Source of the DNA: Tranquillimonas rosea
Lineage (GTDB): Bacteria > Pseudomonadota > Alphaproteobacteria > Rhodobacterales > Rhodobacteraceae
NCBI RefSeq assembly: GCF_900111315.1
Contig: NZ_FOGU01000012.1
Location: forward strand, 47,146 to 111,145
DNA length: 64,000 bases
Reading direction: 5' to 3'
The position numbers were made by a program, and so were the translations under genes. Positions 34,976-44,610 of the stretch are shown piece by piece. The notes under the pieces were generated by a model. It had not been told where the DNA came from. It worked only from the letters and a program-made list of their open reading frames with translations, and searched no databases. Each line of letters starts with the position of its first letter. Within the stretch, counting starts at the first letter, position 1.

Positions 34976-36358
34976 TCAGTCGGCTTTCGCCGCCAGCGAC
35001 ACGGGCCGGTTGGCGCGGGTGTCGATGTGATCGCTCTGGCCGAAACCCGGCTGGGCCAGCGCGCGGATGTCGACGCCGCCGTCCGAGATCGCCAGCGCGG
35101 GACGTTCCCCCTGCACGCGGTAGAGACCGGGAAACCGGGTGCAGGCGTCGGAAATCTCGGCCGCCGGTGCACCCTGCATGCCGCCGGCGAAGTGGTGCCC
35201 GTTCCGCTCGACATCCGCCACGCCGACGGCGGCCGCCATGGTCGTGTCCTGTTGCCAGCACAGACCCGGCTGACATGTCAGGTCCTCGCCCGACAGCAGG
35301 CCGCCCGCTTCGCGGGTGCGGGCGTAGTTCAGAAGCGCGCGCAGGACGCCCTTGCAGCTCTTGATCGAGGTTCCGGCCCAGCCGTTCGCGCGGGCCTCCT
35401 CCAGAGCGTCGTCCGAGTCGTCGCTCTCGTCGATCACGAGGGGCAGGTCGTAGGCCCCGGCGTGCGTCTCGCGCGCGGTCTGCCGGTCGAAGGGCTGTTC
35501 GACAAAGGCGGTGGCCTCGCGCAGCCGGTGCAGGGCAGCGTCGCCCTTCAGCCCGGCGAGGAAGGCCGTGAAGGCGTCCGGGGCGTATTGCTCGTTCGCG
35601 TCGAGCGTGACGCGGTAGGTGCCCAGCGTGTCGATGAGGCCGGCAATGTCGCGCAGGCGCGCGAGGTCACGGTCGGGGTCGCCCTTCAGCTTGATCTTGA
35701 ACGCCTTGAGACCATTCCGCGCGATCACCTCCTCGACCGAGACGGGAAGCCCGTCTTCCGGCCCGCCGGTCACGTCCGCCGTGAACAGGGGCGCGTCGAA
35801 GCCGATCGTGTGGCGCAACTCGATGCGGCCGGGCTCGACCACGCCTCCCAGATGGTGGCGCAGGGCGTCGGCCGCGATGTCGGGCGGGGCCAGGTCGGCC
35901 ATGCCGAAGAGGTCGCCCTTCGCGGCTTCGGCAAAGGTCCGGCCGGCCGCGCGGCAGGCGGCGTCGATCAGCGCCATCTCGATCAGCGCGGGACCGAAGC
36001 CGGCGGCAAGGGCCGGCGTGCCGGCGGGCAGGGCGCCGGGCACCGCCTGCCGCAGCCCGCGCGACAGGGCGGCAACGGTGCCGGATTGCCCGCCGGCCAG
36101 ACGCGCCGCTTCGATCACCGTGCGGCGCAGGGTGTCGATCGTGTCGTCGTTGGTCTGGTCGTGCCGCTTGTCGAACCAGCGCGGCACCATGAGCTGCGCC
36201 GACACGCCGCGAATCTCGGACGATCCGACGACCGCGGTGACCTCGGCATAGGCTTCGGCGGTGCGCCGCACCTCCGTGCTGCCGAACTGAAAGGGCAGCC
36301 GCATCTCGACCGGACGTTCGCTGACCTGCACGGACTCGATCCGAAGCTCCACGGGCAT
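34976..36358 (-). CDS. Enolase-superfamily (mandelate racemase/muconate lactonizing) enzyme
   Basis: This 460-residue TIM-barrel enzyme has the superfamily catalytic features. The K-x-K motif is in LKAFKIKLKGDPD. Metal-binding Asp/Glu residues are in VTLDANEQYAP and ATAFVEQPFD, then LVIDESDDSDD, and a second-side Lys is in TSIKSCKGVLRAL. It abstracts an alpha-proton from a carboxylate, but the exact substrate is unknown. It is longer than typical dipeptide epimerases (about 350 aa). ATG at 36358 is taken because GAGGAG ends two bases upstream. It is a single minus-strand gene, convergent with phnF (12 bases between). Confidence 0.82.
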   Translation of the reverse strand: MPVELRIESVQVSERPVEMRLPFQFGSTEVRRTAEAYAEVTAVVGSSEIRGVSAQLMVPRWFDKRHDQTNDDTIDTLRRTVIEAARLAGGQSGTVAALSRGLRQAVPGALPAGTPALAAGFGPALIEMALIDAACRAAGRTFAEAAKGDLFGMADLAPPDIAADALRHHLGGVVEPGRIELRHTIGFDAPLFTADVTGGPEDGLPVSVEEVIARNGLKAFKIKLKGDPDRDLARLRDIAGLIDTLGTYRVTLDANEQYAPDAFTAFLAGLKGDAALHRLREATAFVEQPFDRQTARETHAGAYDLPLVIDESDDSDDALEEARANGWAGTSIKSCKGVLRALLNYARTREAGGLLSGEDLTCQPGLCWQQDTTMAAAVGVADVERNGHHFAGGMQGAPAAEISDACTRFPGLYRVQGERPALAISDGGVDIRALAQPGFGQSDHIDTRANRPVSLAAKAD

Positions 36359-36529
36359 TCTCCTCGCCTTGTTACCTTGTGGTAGGTTGTGGCAGAGGAG
36401 GAAGGCTGTCAATGCGCCGGGTGATGGAAGTGCGGCGCGGGGCCGTGTAAACAGGCACGCGGCCCAACCCGTAGCAAGGGGATCAAAGATGCCGAGCCGA
36501 CAGAGAGCCGCGACACTCCGGGCGCGTCG

Positions 36530-37570
36530 ATGATGCGCCTGTCGACCGTCACCTACGGCACGCTTCTGGCGATCATGCTGGGCTGGCTCTTGTGGATCGG
36601 GAAGGATCTGCTGGTGCCGGTCATCGCGGCGGTGGTATCTCTCTACGTCCTGTCGGCGGCGGCGACCTTCCTGGGCAGCTTCACGGTGCTGCGGAGGGCG
36701 CCGGAATGGCTGTTGCGTGTCATGGTCCTTCTGGCGTTCACGCTGGCGCTGGCGCTGATCTTCGTTCTCATCATCACCAATTTCGCCCGCGTCGCGGCCG
36801 CGCTGCCGGGGTACGAGCGCAATCTCGACGTGCTGGTCGGGCAGGTGGCGCAGATGTTCGGCATCGAGGACGAACCGAACTGGGAGATCGTCCGCGACGC
36901 GACGCTGGGTCGGTTCGACGCCATGCGCTTCATCGCGCCTCTGGTCAACTCGATCCGCAATTTCGGTGTGACGCTGTTTCTCATCGTGCTCTACGCGTCG
37001 TTCTTCTTCGCCGAGCGGCTGCATTTTGCCAAGAAGCTGGGGATTGCGCTTGGCGGCTCCCAACAGGGCGAGCAGGCGGTCGCGCTGATCAACCGGATCA
37101 ACGTCCGGGTCAGCGACTATCTCCTCGTGAAGACCTTCGTGAACGTCGTCCTCGGCTTGCTGTCCTATGCGCTGATGTGGGCGATCGGGATCGAGTTTGC
37201 CCCGTTCTGGGCGGTGTTGATCGCCTTTCTCAATTACATCCCGTATTTCGGCTCGCTCATCGGCGTCGTCTTTCCCGTCGTGCTGAGCCTGGTGCAGTCG
37301 GGTTCGATCGGGTTCGCCGTGCTGGCGCTGGTTCTGCTGACCACCGCGCAGGTCTATGTCGGCGCGGTCCTGGAACCACGGCTGATGGGACGGCGCTTTA
37401 ACCTCAGTCCCGTGGTCGTGCTTCTTGCGCTGGCGTTCTGGGGCGGGCTTTGGGGCATCGCCGGGGCGATCCTGGCGGTCCCGCTGACCGCAAGCCTCAT
37501 CATCGTGCTGGCCGAGATCGACGAGACCCGGCCCGCGGCGGTGATGCTGTCGGCCAGCGGCGAGGTCTGA
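36530..37570 (+). CDS. AI-2E family (PerM-like) membrane transporter
   Basis: This 346-residue membrane protein has about eight hydrophobic segments. The family pattern is present: an N-terminal helical pair (WLLWIGKDLLVPVIAAVVSL), a polar periplasmic stretch around residues 100-140, and the conserved C-terminal core (AFLNYIPYFGSLIGVVFPVV, VYVGAVLEPRLMGRRFNLSP). Members export autoinducer-2 or other solutes or act in Na+/H+ exchange, so the substrate here is unknown. It is divergent from the enolase-superfamily gene. The start has two adjacent ATG codons. Confidence 0.85.
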   Translation: MMRLSTVTYGTLLAIMLGWLLWIGKDLLVPVIAAVVSLYVLSAAATFLGSFTVLRRAPEWLLRVMVLLAFTLALALIFVLIITNFARVAAALPGYERNLDVLVGQVAQMFGIEDEPNWEIVRDATLGRFDAMRFIAPLVNSIRNFGVTLFLIVLYASFFFAERLHFAKKLGIALGGSQQGEQAVALINRINVRVSDYLLVKTFVNVVLGLLSYALMWAIGIEFAPFWAVLIAFLNYIPYFGSLIGVVFPVVLSLVQSGSIGFAVLALVLLTTAQVYVGAVLEPRLMGRRFNLSPVVVLLALAFWGGLWGIAGAILAVPLTASLIIVLAEIDETRPAAVMLSASGEV

Positions 37571-37627
37571 GGCCGCCGCGACAGGGCTCGTAACCGGACG
37601 CAAACTCGGACACGATGACCGTGCAGG

Positions 37628-37644
37628 GGCCGACTCCGTCGGCC
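37628..37644 (+). promoter_or_regulatory. Stem-loop directly before the ald ribosome binding site
   Basis: A perfect 7-bp stem GGCCGAC/GTCGGCC with a 3-base loop abuts GGAGGAG (37645-37651). The latter serves a GTG at 37655, while the family-typical ATG is 21 bases later at 37676. The hairpin could influence initiation. Confidence 0.35.
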
Positions 37645-37675
37645 GGAGGAGACTGTGACAGGAAAGGACCAGAGA

Positions 37676-38797
37676 ATGCGGATCGGCGTTCCGAAGGAGA
37701 TCAAGAACCACGAATACCGGGTCGGCCTGACCCCCGAAAGCATCGCGGAATGTGTCCGTCACGGCCACGAGGTGATGGTCCAGAGCGGCGCGGGCGCAGG
37801 GATCGGCGCGAGCGACGCGGACTACGTCACCGCGGGCGGCGCCATCGCCGACACCGCCGAAGAGGTCTTTGCCGGCGCGGAGATGATCGTGAAGGTGAAG
37901 GAGCCTCAGGCGGACGAGCGCAAGTTGCTGCGCGAGGGGCAGATCCTGTTCACCTACCTGCACCTCGCCCCCGATCCGCAGCAGGCGAAGGACCTTATGG
38001 CCTCGGGCGCGATCTGTATCGCCTACGAGACTGTGACCGCGCCGGGCGGCGGGCTGCCGCTGCTCAAGCCCATGAGCCAGGTCGCGGGCCGCCTGTCGGT
38101 GCAGGCGGGCGCGACGGCGCTGGAGACGCCGCGCGGGGGGCGGGGCATGCTGCTGGGTGGCGTGCCCGGCGTGACGCCAGCGCACGTGACGGTGATCGGC
38201 GGCGGCGTCGTGGGGTTCAATGCCGCGCAGATGGCCGTCGGCCTGGGCGCGCGGACCACGATCCTGGATCGCAACCCCGACGTGCTGGAGCGGTTGTCGC
38301 ACCATTTCGAATCCCGCGCCGGGACACGCTTTGCAAGCGCCATGAACTTGGAGGACGAGATCGAACGCGCGGATCTGGTTATCGGTGCCGTGCTGGTGCC
38401 GGGGGCCGCCGCGCCGAAACTCGTGCAGAAGCGGCACCTCGCTACAATGAAGCCCGGGGCGGTGCTGGTCGACGTGGCGATCGACCAAGGCGGCTGCTTC
38501 GAGACATCGCAGGCGACGACCCACGATGATCCGACCTACACCGTCGAGGGGATCGTGCATTACTGCGTGGCCAATATGCCCGGCGCGGTCGCGCGGACCA
38601 GCACCTATGCGCTGAACAACGTGACCCTGCCGCATGTGCTGGCGATCTCGGACGCCGGGTGGCGGGCGGCGCTGCGCGACAACCCGCATCTCCGGGCCGG
38701 GCTCAACGTCGCCGACGGCAAGCTGACCCACGCCGCCGTCGCCGCCTCTGTCGAGGGGCCCACTGCCGAGCCCGAGGCGATCCTGGGCGCGGCCTGA
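37676..38797 (+). CDS. ald: Alanine dehydrogenase
   Basis: The 373-residue NAD-dependent L-alanine dehydrogenase reversibly deaminates alanine to pyruvate and ammonia. The N-terminus [20 protein letters not shown] is the PNT/AlaDH signature with the substrate-binding Arg. Lys in VKVKEPQ and His in FTYLHLAPD are catalytic. The Rossmann loop reads [39 protein letters not shown] is the second family signature. I use the ATG at 37676 (GGAAAGGA upstream) because homologues begin here; a GTG at 37655 with a stronger site would add seven residues. Confidence 0.94.
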   Translation: MRIGVPKEIKNHEYRVGLTPESIAECVRHGHEVMVQSGAGAGIGASDADYVTAGGAIADTAEEVFAGAEMIVKVKEPQADERKLLREGQILFTYLHLAPDPQQAKDLMASGAICIAYETVTAPGGGLPLLKPMSQVAGRLSVQAGATALETPRGGRGMLLGGVPGVTPAHVTVIGGGVVGFNAAQMAVGLGARTTILDRNPDVLERLSHHFESRAGTRFASAMNLEDEIERADLVIGAVLVPGAAAPKLVQKRHLATMKPGAVLVDVAIDQGGCFETSQATTHDDPTYTVEGIVHYCVANMPGAVARTSTYALNNVTLPHVLAISDAGWRAALRDNPHLRAGLNVADGKLTHAAVAASVEGPTAEPEAILGAA

Positions 38798-38834
38798 CCG
38801 GCCAACAGCTGCCCGCACGACCGGCAGGGCGGTG

Positions 38835-38863
38835 CCCGGATGCCGGATCGTGCGGCATCCGGG
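38835..38863 (+). terminator. Hairpin downstream of ald
   Basis: A perfect 11-bp stem, CCCGGATGCCG (38835-38845) and CGGCATCCGGG (38853-38863), with a 7-base loop lies 38 bases after the ald stop. It lacks a T-run, so termination is plausible but not assured. Confidence 0.5.
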
Positions 38864-39003
38864 TCGGCGGGGCTTCACGATTTTCGGGCACGGCGTGACA
38901 CGCGGCGGTTGCAGGCATAGGTGGCGCCGTGCGGATCGGTCCGGCGTTGCCCCAGCGGGCCGGCCGGTCCCGGACCCGCCGAGCCACCGCACGGAGTGTC
39001 GCC

Positions 39004-40005
39004 ATGACCGCCCTCGCGACCGTCGCATACGCGCCGCTTCTGGCCGCGGCGCTGGCCGGTGTCGGCGTGCCCGAAGGCACGGCGCAGGACCTCGTGCACA
39101 ACGTCGCGGCGTCCGATCCCACGGCGCCGGTCACCATTGGCGTGCTGCCCGAGGCGGCCCTGTCGCGGGGCGAGGCGCTGCTGGCCGCGCAGCCGGCGCT
39201 GCCGCCGTTCCTTGGAAGCGGGGGCGGGCGCTTCGAGGCCGAGGCGGTGTCGGGATCGGGACGCTTCCAGTTCAGCTCCCGCCACGAATGGCCGATCTGG
39301 GTACGCGCCGAGGGCGAGTGGTCATCGGGCGAGACCTCGGGCAGCCGCTCGTTCCACACCGAGATCGGCGGGCATTTCTACCGTCAGAAGAACCTCAGGA
39401 TCGGCGGCATGATACAGTCGGACCGCCGCGCGGGCACGCGCGACTCGGTCCGGCTGAAGCGAGAGGACTGGATGGCCGGGCCCTATGTCGTGATGAAGCA
39501 CGGCGGCCAACCTCTTGTATTCTCGGGCTCTCTCCTGTTGGGTACGGGGCGGATCAGCGCCGGGGCCAGCGGGACGGCGCAGAGTTATTCCGCGTTCCGC
39601 TCGATCCTGACGCTGGGCGTGACGGGCTCGGTCCAGCTGCCGGGGATGACGCTGTTGCCGCATCTGAAGTTCGGCCATCTCAGCGGCTACTCCCCGGTCT
39701 ACAGCGCCCCCGCCCAAGCGTCCGAAGCGATCAGCGTGATCAAGTCCGAGGTCGGTCTGGATTTCTCGCGTCCGATCGGCGCCGCGGACCGCGGGCTCGA
39801 ACTCGTCGGCGGCCTCACCGGGCATCTGTCTCGTGCCGAACGCGATCGAGAGCTCGAGGATTTGTCCTATGGCCGGGTCGACCTGGGCCTGCGCCATTCC
39901 GACAGCGCGGGCAGCGAGACGCGGATCAGCACCTTCGTCGACGGGCTGGGCGGCGACCGGCAGAGCAATGTCGGTATCGGGCTCTACCTAGATCAGAAAT
40001 TCTGA
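39004..40005 (+). CDS. Outer-membrane beta-barrel-like protein, unrecognised
   Basis: The 333-residue protein has a hydrophobic N-terminal segment resembling a signal peptide (ATVAYAPLLAAALAGVGV) and then many alternating polar/hydrophobic strands from about residue 80 (RFQFSSRHEWPIWVRAEGEW, SVQLPGMTLLPHLKFGHLSG). It ends in GIGLYLDQKF, with the terminal Phe expected for Bam-inserted barrels. This resembles an autotransporter-type barrel domain with no large passenger. I do not recognise the specific family. GGAG lies nine bases before the ATG. It precedes opgG by 178 bases in the same direction, so a joint role at the envelope is possible but unproven. Confidence 0.6.
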   Translation: MTALATVAYAPLLAAALAGVGVPEGTAQDLVHNVAASDPTAPVTIGVLPEAALSRGEALLAAQPALPPFLGSGGGRFEAEAVSGSGRFQFSSRHEWPIWVRAEGEWSSGETSGSRSFHTEIGGHFYRQKNLRIGGMIQSDRRAGTRDSVRLKREDWMAGPYVVMKHGGQPLVFSGSLLLGTGRISAGASGTAQSYSAFRSILTLGVTGSVQLPGMTLLPHLKFGHLSGYSPVYSAPAQASEAISVIKSEVGLDFSRPIGAADRGLELVGGLTGHLSRAERDRELEDLSYGRVDLGLRHSDSAGSETRISTFVDGLGGDRQSNVGIGLYLDQKF

Positions 40006-40183
40006 GCGTCACCTGCGCCGGCGACCGGTGCCGCTTTTTCAGGCGGCTGCGACGGTGCATCGGCGTAAAACCGTTCGCTTTGCCCGCCTGTTTGGCGGGC
40101 GCTTGCCAAAGCGGCCGGTCGCACGGGCGCGTGATTTGTTCCCGGCGGCGCAGGGGCCATCCTCCCGCGCGTGGAGACATACA

Positions 40184-41809
40184 ATGCGAACGAGGTTTGC
40201 CGTGACCGAGATCAGTCCCAGCCGCCGGGCGTTCCTGGGTGCCGCGCTGTCGACGGGCGCCTTCTACCTGCTGCCCGAGGCCGCCCGCGCGCAGGCGGAG
40301 ACGCCGATGGAGATGGCCGGAGAGGCGCATCCCTTTTCCTTCGACCGCCTGATCGAGGACGCCCGCACGCTGTCGACCCATCAGTTCATCCCGATGAAGC
40401 CGCGCGAGCCCGATATCCTCGAGCGGATCGACTATGACCGGCACAACCAGATCCAGTACCGCGAGAACGCGACACTGTGGAGCGCGAACGACACCGCGCC
40501 GCCGGTACGGTTCTTCTTCCCCGGCCGTTATTTCAAGGAGCCGGTGCATATCTACGCGGTGTCCGACGGCATGGCGCGGGAGATTCCGTTCTCGCCCGAC
40601 CTGTTCCGCTTTCCCGAAGATCACCCCGCCCGCCAGCTGAGCGACACGCGCGGATTCGCCGGGTTCCGTGTCATGGATCAGGAGATGGACGCCGACTGGC
40701 TGGCGTTCCTCGGAGCGTCGTATTTCCGCACCGCCGGTTACAGTGGGCAGTTCGGCCTGTCGGCGCGGGGCCTTGCTCTGGACACCGCGGTTCCGGGTGG
40801 GCCGGAGGAGTTTCCGCGCTTCACCCGGTTCTGGCTGGAGCCCGGAGAGGGCAGCGATCTCGTGTCGTACGCGCTTCTGGAAAGCCCCCGCGCCACTGGC
40901 GCCTACCGGATCGCCTCGCGCCGGGAGGATGGCGTGATCCAGGACATTGAGGCGAAGGTCTTCCTGCGCGGTGACGTCGAGCGTCTGGGTGTGGCGCCGC
41001 TGACCTCGATGTTCTGGTTCGGCAAGCACAACGACGACGTCGCTCCCGACTGGCGGCCCGAGGTGCACGATTCCGACGGACTGGAGGTGCATACCGGGAA
41101 CGGCGAGCGGATATGGCGCCCGTTGAACAACCCGCCTCGGATCATGACCAACGCCTTCGGCGTCAGCGGGGCGCGCGGTTTCGGTCTGATGCAGCGCGAG
41201 CGCGATTTCGATCAGTATCTGGACGACGGCGTCTTCTACGAAAAACGCGCGAGCGCATGGGTCGAGCCGGCCGAGGATTGGGGCGACGGCGAGGTCATGC
41301 TGATCGAGCTGCCGACCGACGACGAGATCCACGACAACATCGTCGCCTTCTGGCGGCCCGACAAGCCCGCCACGGCAGGATCCGAGCACGACATCCGCTA
41401 TCGGCTGCACTGGGTGCGCGACAACCCGGTGCCTCCGGTGGCCGCGCGGTTTCTGGCCACCCGGATCGGGGCCGGCGGCATTCCCGGCCAGCCGCGGCCC
41501 GAAGGCGTGGTGAAGATCGTCTGCGATTTCGAGAACCGCGGGCTCGAGGACCTGGCGCGCGACGATGGGGTCAAGGTGAACGTCGAGGCCTCGCGCGGGG
41601 AGACCGTCAACACTGCCGCCTATCCCGTCGTCGACGCGGACTACTGGCGTGCGATGTTCGACCTCGACTTCTCGGAGATCCCCGAGGACGACGACGCCCC
41701 GATCGACCTGCGGATGTTTGTCTCGCACGAGAACGACGCCAAGACCGAGACGTGGATCATGCAGCTCTTTCCGTCGCAATTGCGGCGGTTGCTGGAGTCG
41801 CGCGCCTGA
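40184..41809 (+). CDS. Periplasmic glucan biosynthesis protein, OpgG/OpgD (MdoG) family, Tat-exported
   Basis: This 541-residue MdoG-family protein has a twin-arginine signal (SRRAFLGAALSTGAFYLLPE, cleavage near ARAQA at about residue 38). The mature part starts with a beta-sandwich region (PFSFDRLIEDARTLSTHQFI). The core includes TSMFWFGKHNDDVAPDWRPE and VHDSDGLEVHTGNGERIWRP, which are conserved in OpgG/OpgD. In proteobacteria these periplasmic proteins act in synthesis or branching of osmoregulated periplasmic glucans together with the membrane glucosyltransferase OpgH, which is not in this window. The Tat signal is closer to OpgD. GGAGA lies nine bases before the ATG. It is convergent with the sulfotransfer genes, 6 bases apart. 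Confidence 0.88.
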   Translation: MRTRFAVTEISPSRRAFLGAALSTGAFYLLPEAARAQAETPMEMAGEAHPFSFDRLIEDARTLSTHQFIPMKPREPDILERIDYDRHNQIQYRENATLWSANDTAPPVRFFFPGRYFKEPVHIYAVSDGMAREIPFSPDLFRFPEDHPARQLSDTRGFAGFRVMDQEMDADWLAFLGASYFRTAGYSGQFGLSARGLALDTAVPGGPEEFPRFTRFWLEPGEGSDLVSYALLESPRATGAYRIASRREDGVIQDIEAKVFLRGDVERLGVAPLTSMFWFGKHNDDVAPDWRPEVHDSDGLEVHTGNGERIWRPLNNPPRIMTNAFGVSGARGFGLMQRERDFDQYLDDGVFYEKRASAWVEPAEDWGDGEVMLIELPTDDEIHDNIVAFWRPDKPATAGSEHDIRYRLHWVRDNPVPPVAARFLATRIGAGGIPGQPRPEGVVKIVCDFENRGLEDLARDDGVKVNVEASRGETVNTAAYPVVDADYWRAMFDLDFSEIPEDDDAPIDLRMFVSHENDAKTETWIMQLFPSQLRRLLESRA

Positions 41810-41815
41810 CGGGCC

Positions 41816-43126
41816 TCAGTCGCCCGAGGCGTCCGCGATCTCCTCGGCCTGCTCGCAGGTCGGCGGGCCGTTGCGGAAGAAGTCCGCGGGCACGTTGCGC
41901 GCCTCGGTGATGATGAGGTTCTGCGTTTCGTCCCACGGCATGTGCCGCTCCCACACCAGCCGGCCCTCGGGATCGACCTCGAGCGCGCGTCCGTGCTCGG
42001 CCTCTGTCAGAAGGATGTTGCCGTTGGGCAGGAACTGGTGCTTGCCGCGCCGCCAAGTGTAGAACGGCAGCGCCTCGCTGCCCGCGAAATCGACGCTCAG
42101 GCTGTCGTCTGCGGGGTCGATGCGGCGGATCAGCGACCGCCCGGTATCGGTGCCGTTGTCGAACACGGTGATCGTGCCGTCAGGCTGAAAATCGGGATCG
42201 TGCTGCTTGATCCAGGGCCCGTGATGCCACCATTTCAGCGCACCGCTCTCGGGATCGACAACCGCGACGAGGTTCAGCTCGCGCAGGCTGATCAGCACGT
42301 CTCCGGCCTCGAACATGGGGAAGGCGTCGGCCATCTCGGCGCGCAGCGGTTCGGCGTCGTTGGGGTGGAAGGGGTCCGCGAGGTATGTCATCTCTTCGTC
42401 GGCATCCTCGGGCGTGCGCGTTCGGATGTCGAAATAGGCGCGCTGTTCGCCGTCGCGGGCGGGGATGATGTCGTCGGTAAGCGACAGGGTCCGCAGCTCG
42501 TCCCCCGTCTCGGCGTCGATCCAGGCAATCTCGTCGCCCTTCCATGTCAGCAGCTGCCCGGTTCCGTCACGGGTGATCGCGTGGTGATAGCTGCCGTTCG
42601 TCACCCACATCGGCGCCCCGCAGGCATCGACGCGGGCGATCGCATTGCCGGCATCGAAGGTCACGGCGAGAGAGCCGTCCTCGAACACCTCCATCCCGTG
42701 CAGCATGACGTTCTGCGGCTGGCGGTCGGGGTCGAACTGGCCATAGCGGATGGGCCAGCGGTGTATCTCCTGACCCGCGTCGTCGAACAGCCGCACCACG
42801 TGCACCGACTCGTCCTGCCGCTCGCTCAGGCCCGTCACGAGCGTATAGCCTGACGCCGAGGCGTCCTCGATCCGGACGGCGAATCCCCGGTCCGGATCGG
42901 GGGGCGTGTCGTTGTCGTCGGGCCTGACCAGGTGGCGCGTCGGTTCGAGCGCGAAGTCGTTCTTCCAGTTCTTCGACAGGTCCGTCAGCGTCCGGTGCGC
43001 CAGCCCGATCTGCGGCGCGGGAAACCAGCCGCGCCATGCCGCGAAAGTGCCGTAGACGGTCGCGATGACCACCAGCGAAACGAGGAAGGCCGCCGGGGCC
43101 AGCAGGTCGGAGAAGCGTCTGTTCAT
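41816..43126 (-). CDS. Membrane-anchored arylsulfotransferase (ASST)-like beta-propeller protein
   Basis: The 436-residue protein has an N-terminal transmembrane anchor (residues about 10-30, APAAFLVSLVVIATVYGTFA) and a periplasmic propeller domain of the ASST-related type. MLHGMEVFEDGSLAVTFDAG and NGSYHHAITRDGTGQLLTWK (containing the His pair) correspond to ASST repeats, and QFLPNGNILLTEAEHGRALE is a further blade. True ASSTs transfer sulfate between phenolic compounds via a catalytic His. Whether this relative is catalytic or only binds is unclear. The start overlaps the sulfotransferase stop by 4 bases, so the three minus-strand genes form one operon. Confidence 0.75.
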   Translation of the reverse strand: MNRRFSDLLAPAAFLVSLVVIATVYGTFAAWRGWFPAPQIGLAHRTLTDLSKNWKNDFALEPTRHLVRPDDNDTPPDPDRGFAVRIEDASASGYTLVTGLSERQDESVHVVRLFDDAGQEIHRWPIRYGQFDPDRQPQNVMLHGMEVFEDGSLAVTFDAGNAIARVDACGAPMWVTNGSYHHAITRDGTGQLLTWKGDEIAWIDAETGDELRTLSLTDDIIPARDGEQRAYFDIRTRTPEDADEEMTYLADPFHPNDAEPLRAEMADAFPMFEAGDVLISLRELNLVAVVDPESGALKWWHHGPWIKQHDPDFQPDGTITVFDNGTDTGRSLIRRIDPADDSLSVDFAGSEALPFYTWRRGKHQFLPNGNILLTEAEHGRALEVDPEGRLVWERHMPWDETQNLIITEARNVPADFFRNGPPTCEQAEEIADASGD

Positions 43127-44610
43127 GAAGCGGTGGCGTCCTTCAGCACCGGGGTGTGGCCGATGGCGCGGCGGCGCAGCTCGGCATAGACGTCGTCGGC
43201 CCGCGTCATCAGCGTGGCGGGCACGTCCGAGGGTTCGGGCACCGGCCGCGGGGCGCGCAGGGTGCCGGCCATTCCCGTCAGCGGCCGGGAATCGTCCATC
43301 CCGAGCTTATCGGCCAGAAGCGCGAGGTGACGGTCGGGCGCGCGGCACAGCGCGTCGTGATCGACGAAAACCGCGTTCGGCGGCGCGGTGGCCAGGACGT
43401 GTTCGTAGGCGTCGACCCAGTAGCGCAGCCAGAACTCGGGCGTGTCCGCGCCGCTCTGGTCATGGGGGCCGCCGGGAAAGGCGATGGGCTTGAGCGCCTC
43501 GCCGAACTCGAAATGCCCGATCCCCTGCATGTATTGCCGCGCGAAGGGTTCGCGCGCATGCAGATCGGCAAAGCGGCGGTGCTGGCGCAGCAGGGACTCC
43601 GTCTGCGACCAGGGATCACGCACCGGGATCAGCAACGTGGCGTCGGGGAACAGCGTGTGCAGCAGCGGCAGCCGCGCGATGTTGGCGTTGTTCTTCGAGA
43701 CATAGCGTGTCGCGCCGGGGCGGCTGGCGACGATCTTGGCCATGTGCGTGCGGAAGAACGACTCGAACGCCTCATCGCGCTCGTCGGCGCTCCACGGCTG
43801 GATGGTGCAGCCCGCGTAATGACCGGGCCAGAAGGTCATCCACAGCATCTCCTCGAACGCCTCGGGGCTGTCGATGCCAACGTCGATCCCGTCCCCGTGG
43901 GCGCGCTCGGCACGCGTGCCGCTCTTGCGGAACACGCGCGAGAAGCCGCCCCAGAGCAGCGGGGCGAGGGTGAAGGGCATGTGCCGGTAGGTGGCCGAGG
44001 CGAAGTCCGGCGCGCCGGACAGCGTCTCCAGCAGGATCGTCGTCCCGGCTCGCGGCAGCGAGGTGATGAAGACCGGGCGGGCCGCTGCGTCGGTGTCGAT
44101 GCGGCGGCGGTAGAGCCGTGTCTCGACCTCTCCGAGCCGCCGCTGCCGGTCGGGAGAGGCGAAGGCGTAGTTGTGCAGCGCCTTGTCGAGCGGGTCGTAG
44201 GGCACCTCTTCGCGGTCGCCGGTCTCGGCCGCCCGCGTGCGGCGCGACAGCACCAGCCAGAGCGCCACGGCCACCACGCAAGAGCCCAGGATGAATGGCC
44301 AGCCGAGCGCCGTGTCCATCGCCGCGCCGAGGTCGTAGAGGTCGAGCGCTGCCCCACCCCAGACCATTAGGGCGGCCGCCCCGCAGGCGGCGATCCCGGT
44401 GCCGGCGATGGCGGCGAAGCTGCCCAGCAGCGACAGCGAGGCGCGGCGCACGCGCGCCTCCTTCTCGTCGTCGCCAAGCTCGGGGTCCGCGATCGTGCCG
44501 ATGGCGGATTGCGCCGTGCGCACAGCGTTACCGGCGAGTTGCTGCGCGCGCAGGACATGAAGCACTGCCACGAAGGCGACGAGCCCCAGCAGCAGCGCGA
44601 GAACCGTCAT
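43123..44610 (-). CDS. Membrane-anchored sulfotransferase family protein
   Basis: The 495-residue protein has an N-terminal hydrophobic region with two to three transmembrane segments (MTVLALLLGLVAFVAVLHVL; SLLGSFAAIAGTGIAACGAA; WPFILGSCVVAVALWLVL) and then a cytoplasmic sulfotransferase domain from about residue 150. PVFITSLPRAGTTILLETL is the PAPS 5'-phosphosulfate loop. IPVRDPWSQTESLLRQH carries the 3'-phosphate-binding Arg/Ser region. It would transfer sulfate from PAPS to a carbohydrate or similar acceptor at the inner membrane. It overlaps its neighbours by four bases at both ends, giving strong coupling. Confidence 0.85.
   Translation of the reverse strand: MTVLALLLGLVAFVAVLHVLRAQQLAGNAVRTAQSAIGTIADPELGDDEKEARVRRASLSLLGSFAAIAGTGIAACGAAALMVWGGAALDLYDLGAAMDTALGWPFILGSCVVAVALWLVLSRRTRAAETGDREEVPYDPLDKALHNYAFASPDRQRRLGEVETRLYRRRIDTDAAARPVFITSLPRAGTTILLETLSGAPDFASATYRHMPFTLAPLLWGGFSRVFRKSGTRAERAHGDGIDVGIDSPEAFEEMLWMTFWPGHYAGCTIQPWSADERDEAFESFFRTHMAKIVASRPGATRYVSKNNANIARLPLLHTLFPDATLLIPVRDPWSQTESLLRQHRRFADLHAREPFARQYMQGIGHFEFGEALKPIAFPGGPHDQSGADTPEFWLRYWVDAYEHVLATAPPNAVFVDHDALCRAPDRHLALLADKLGMDDSRPLTGMAGTLRAPRPVPEPSDVPATLMTRADDVYAELRRRAIGHTPVLKDATAS

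Noticed and set aside
34976..39028. A very long open minus-strand frame (about 1350 codons) covering the enolase-superfamily gene and running antisense to the AI-2E and ald genes
   Set aside because: Only the part to 36358 resembles a protein family. The rest is low-complexity, Arg/His/Gln-rich antisense to well-supported genes.
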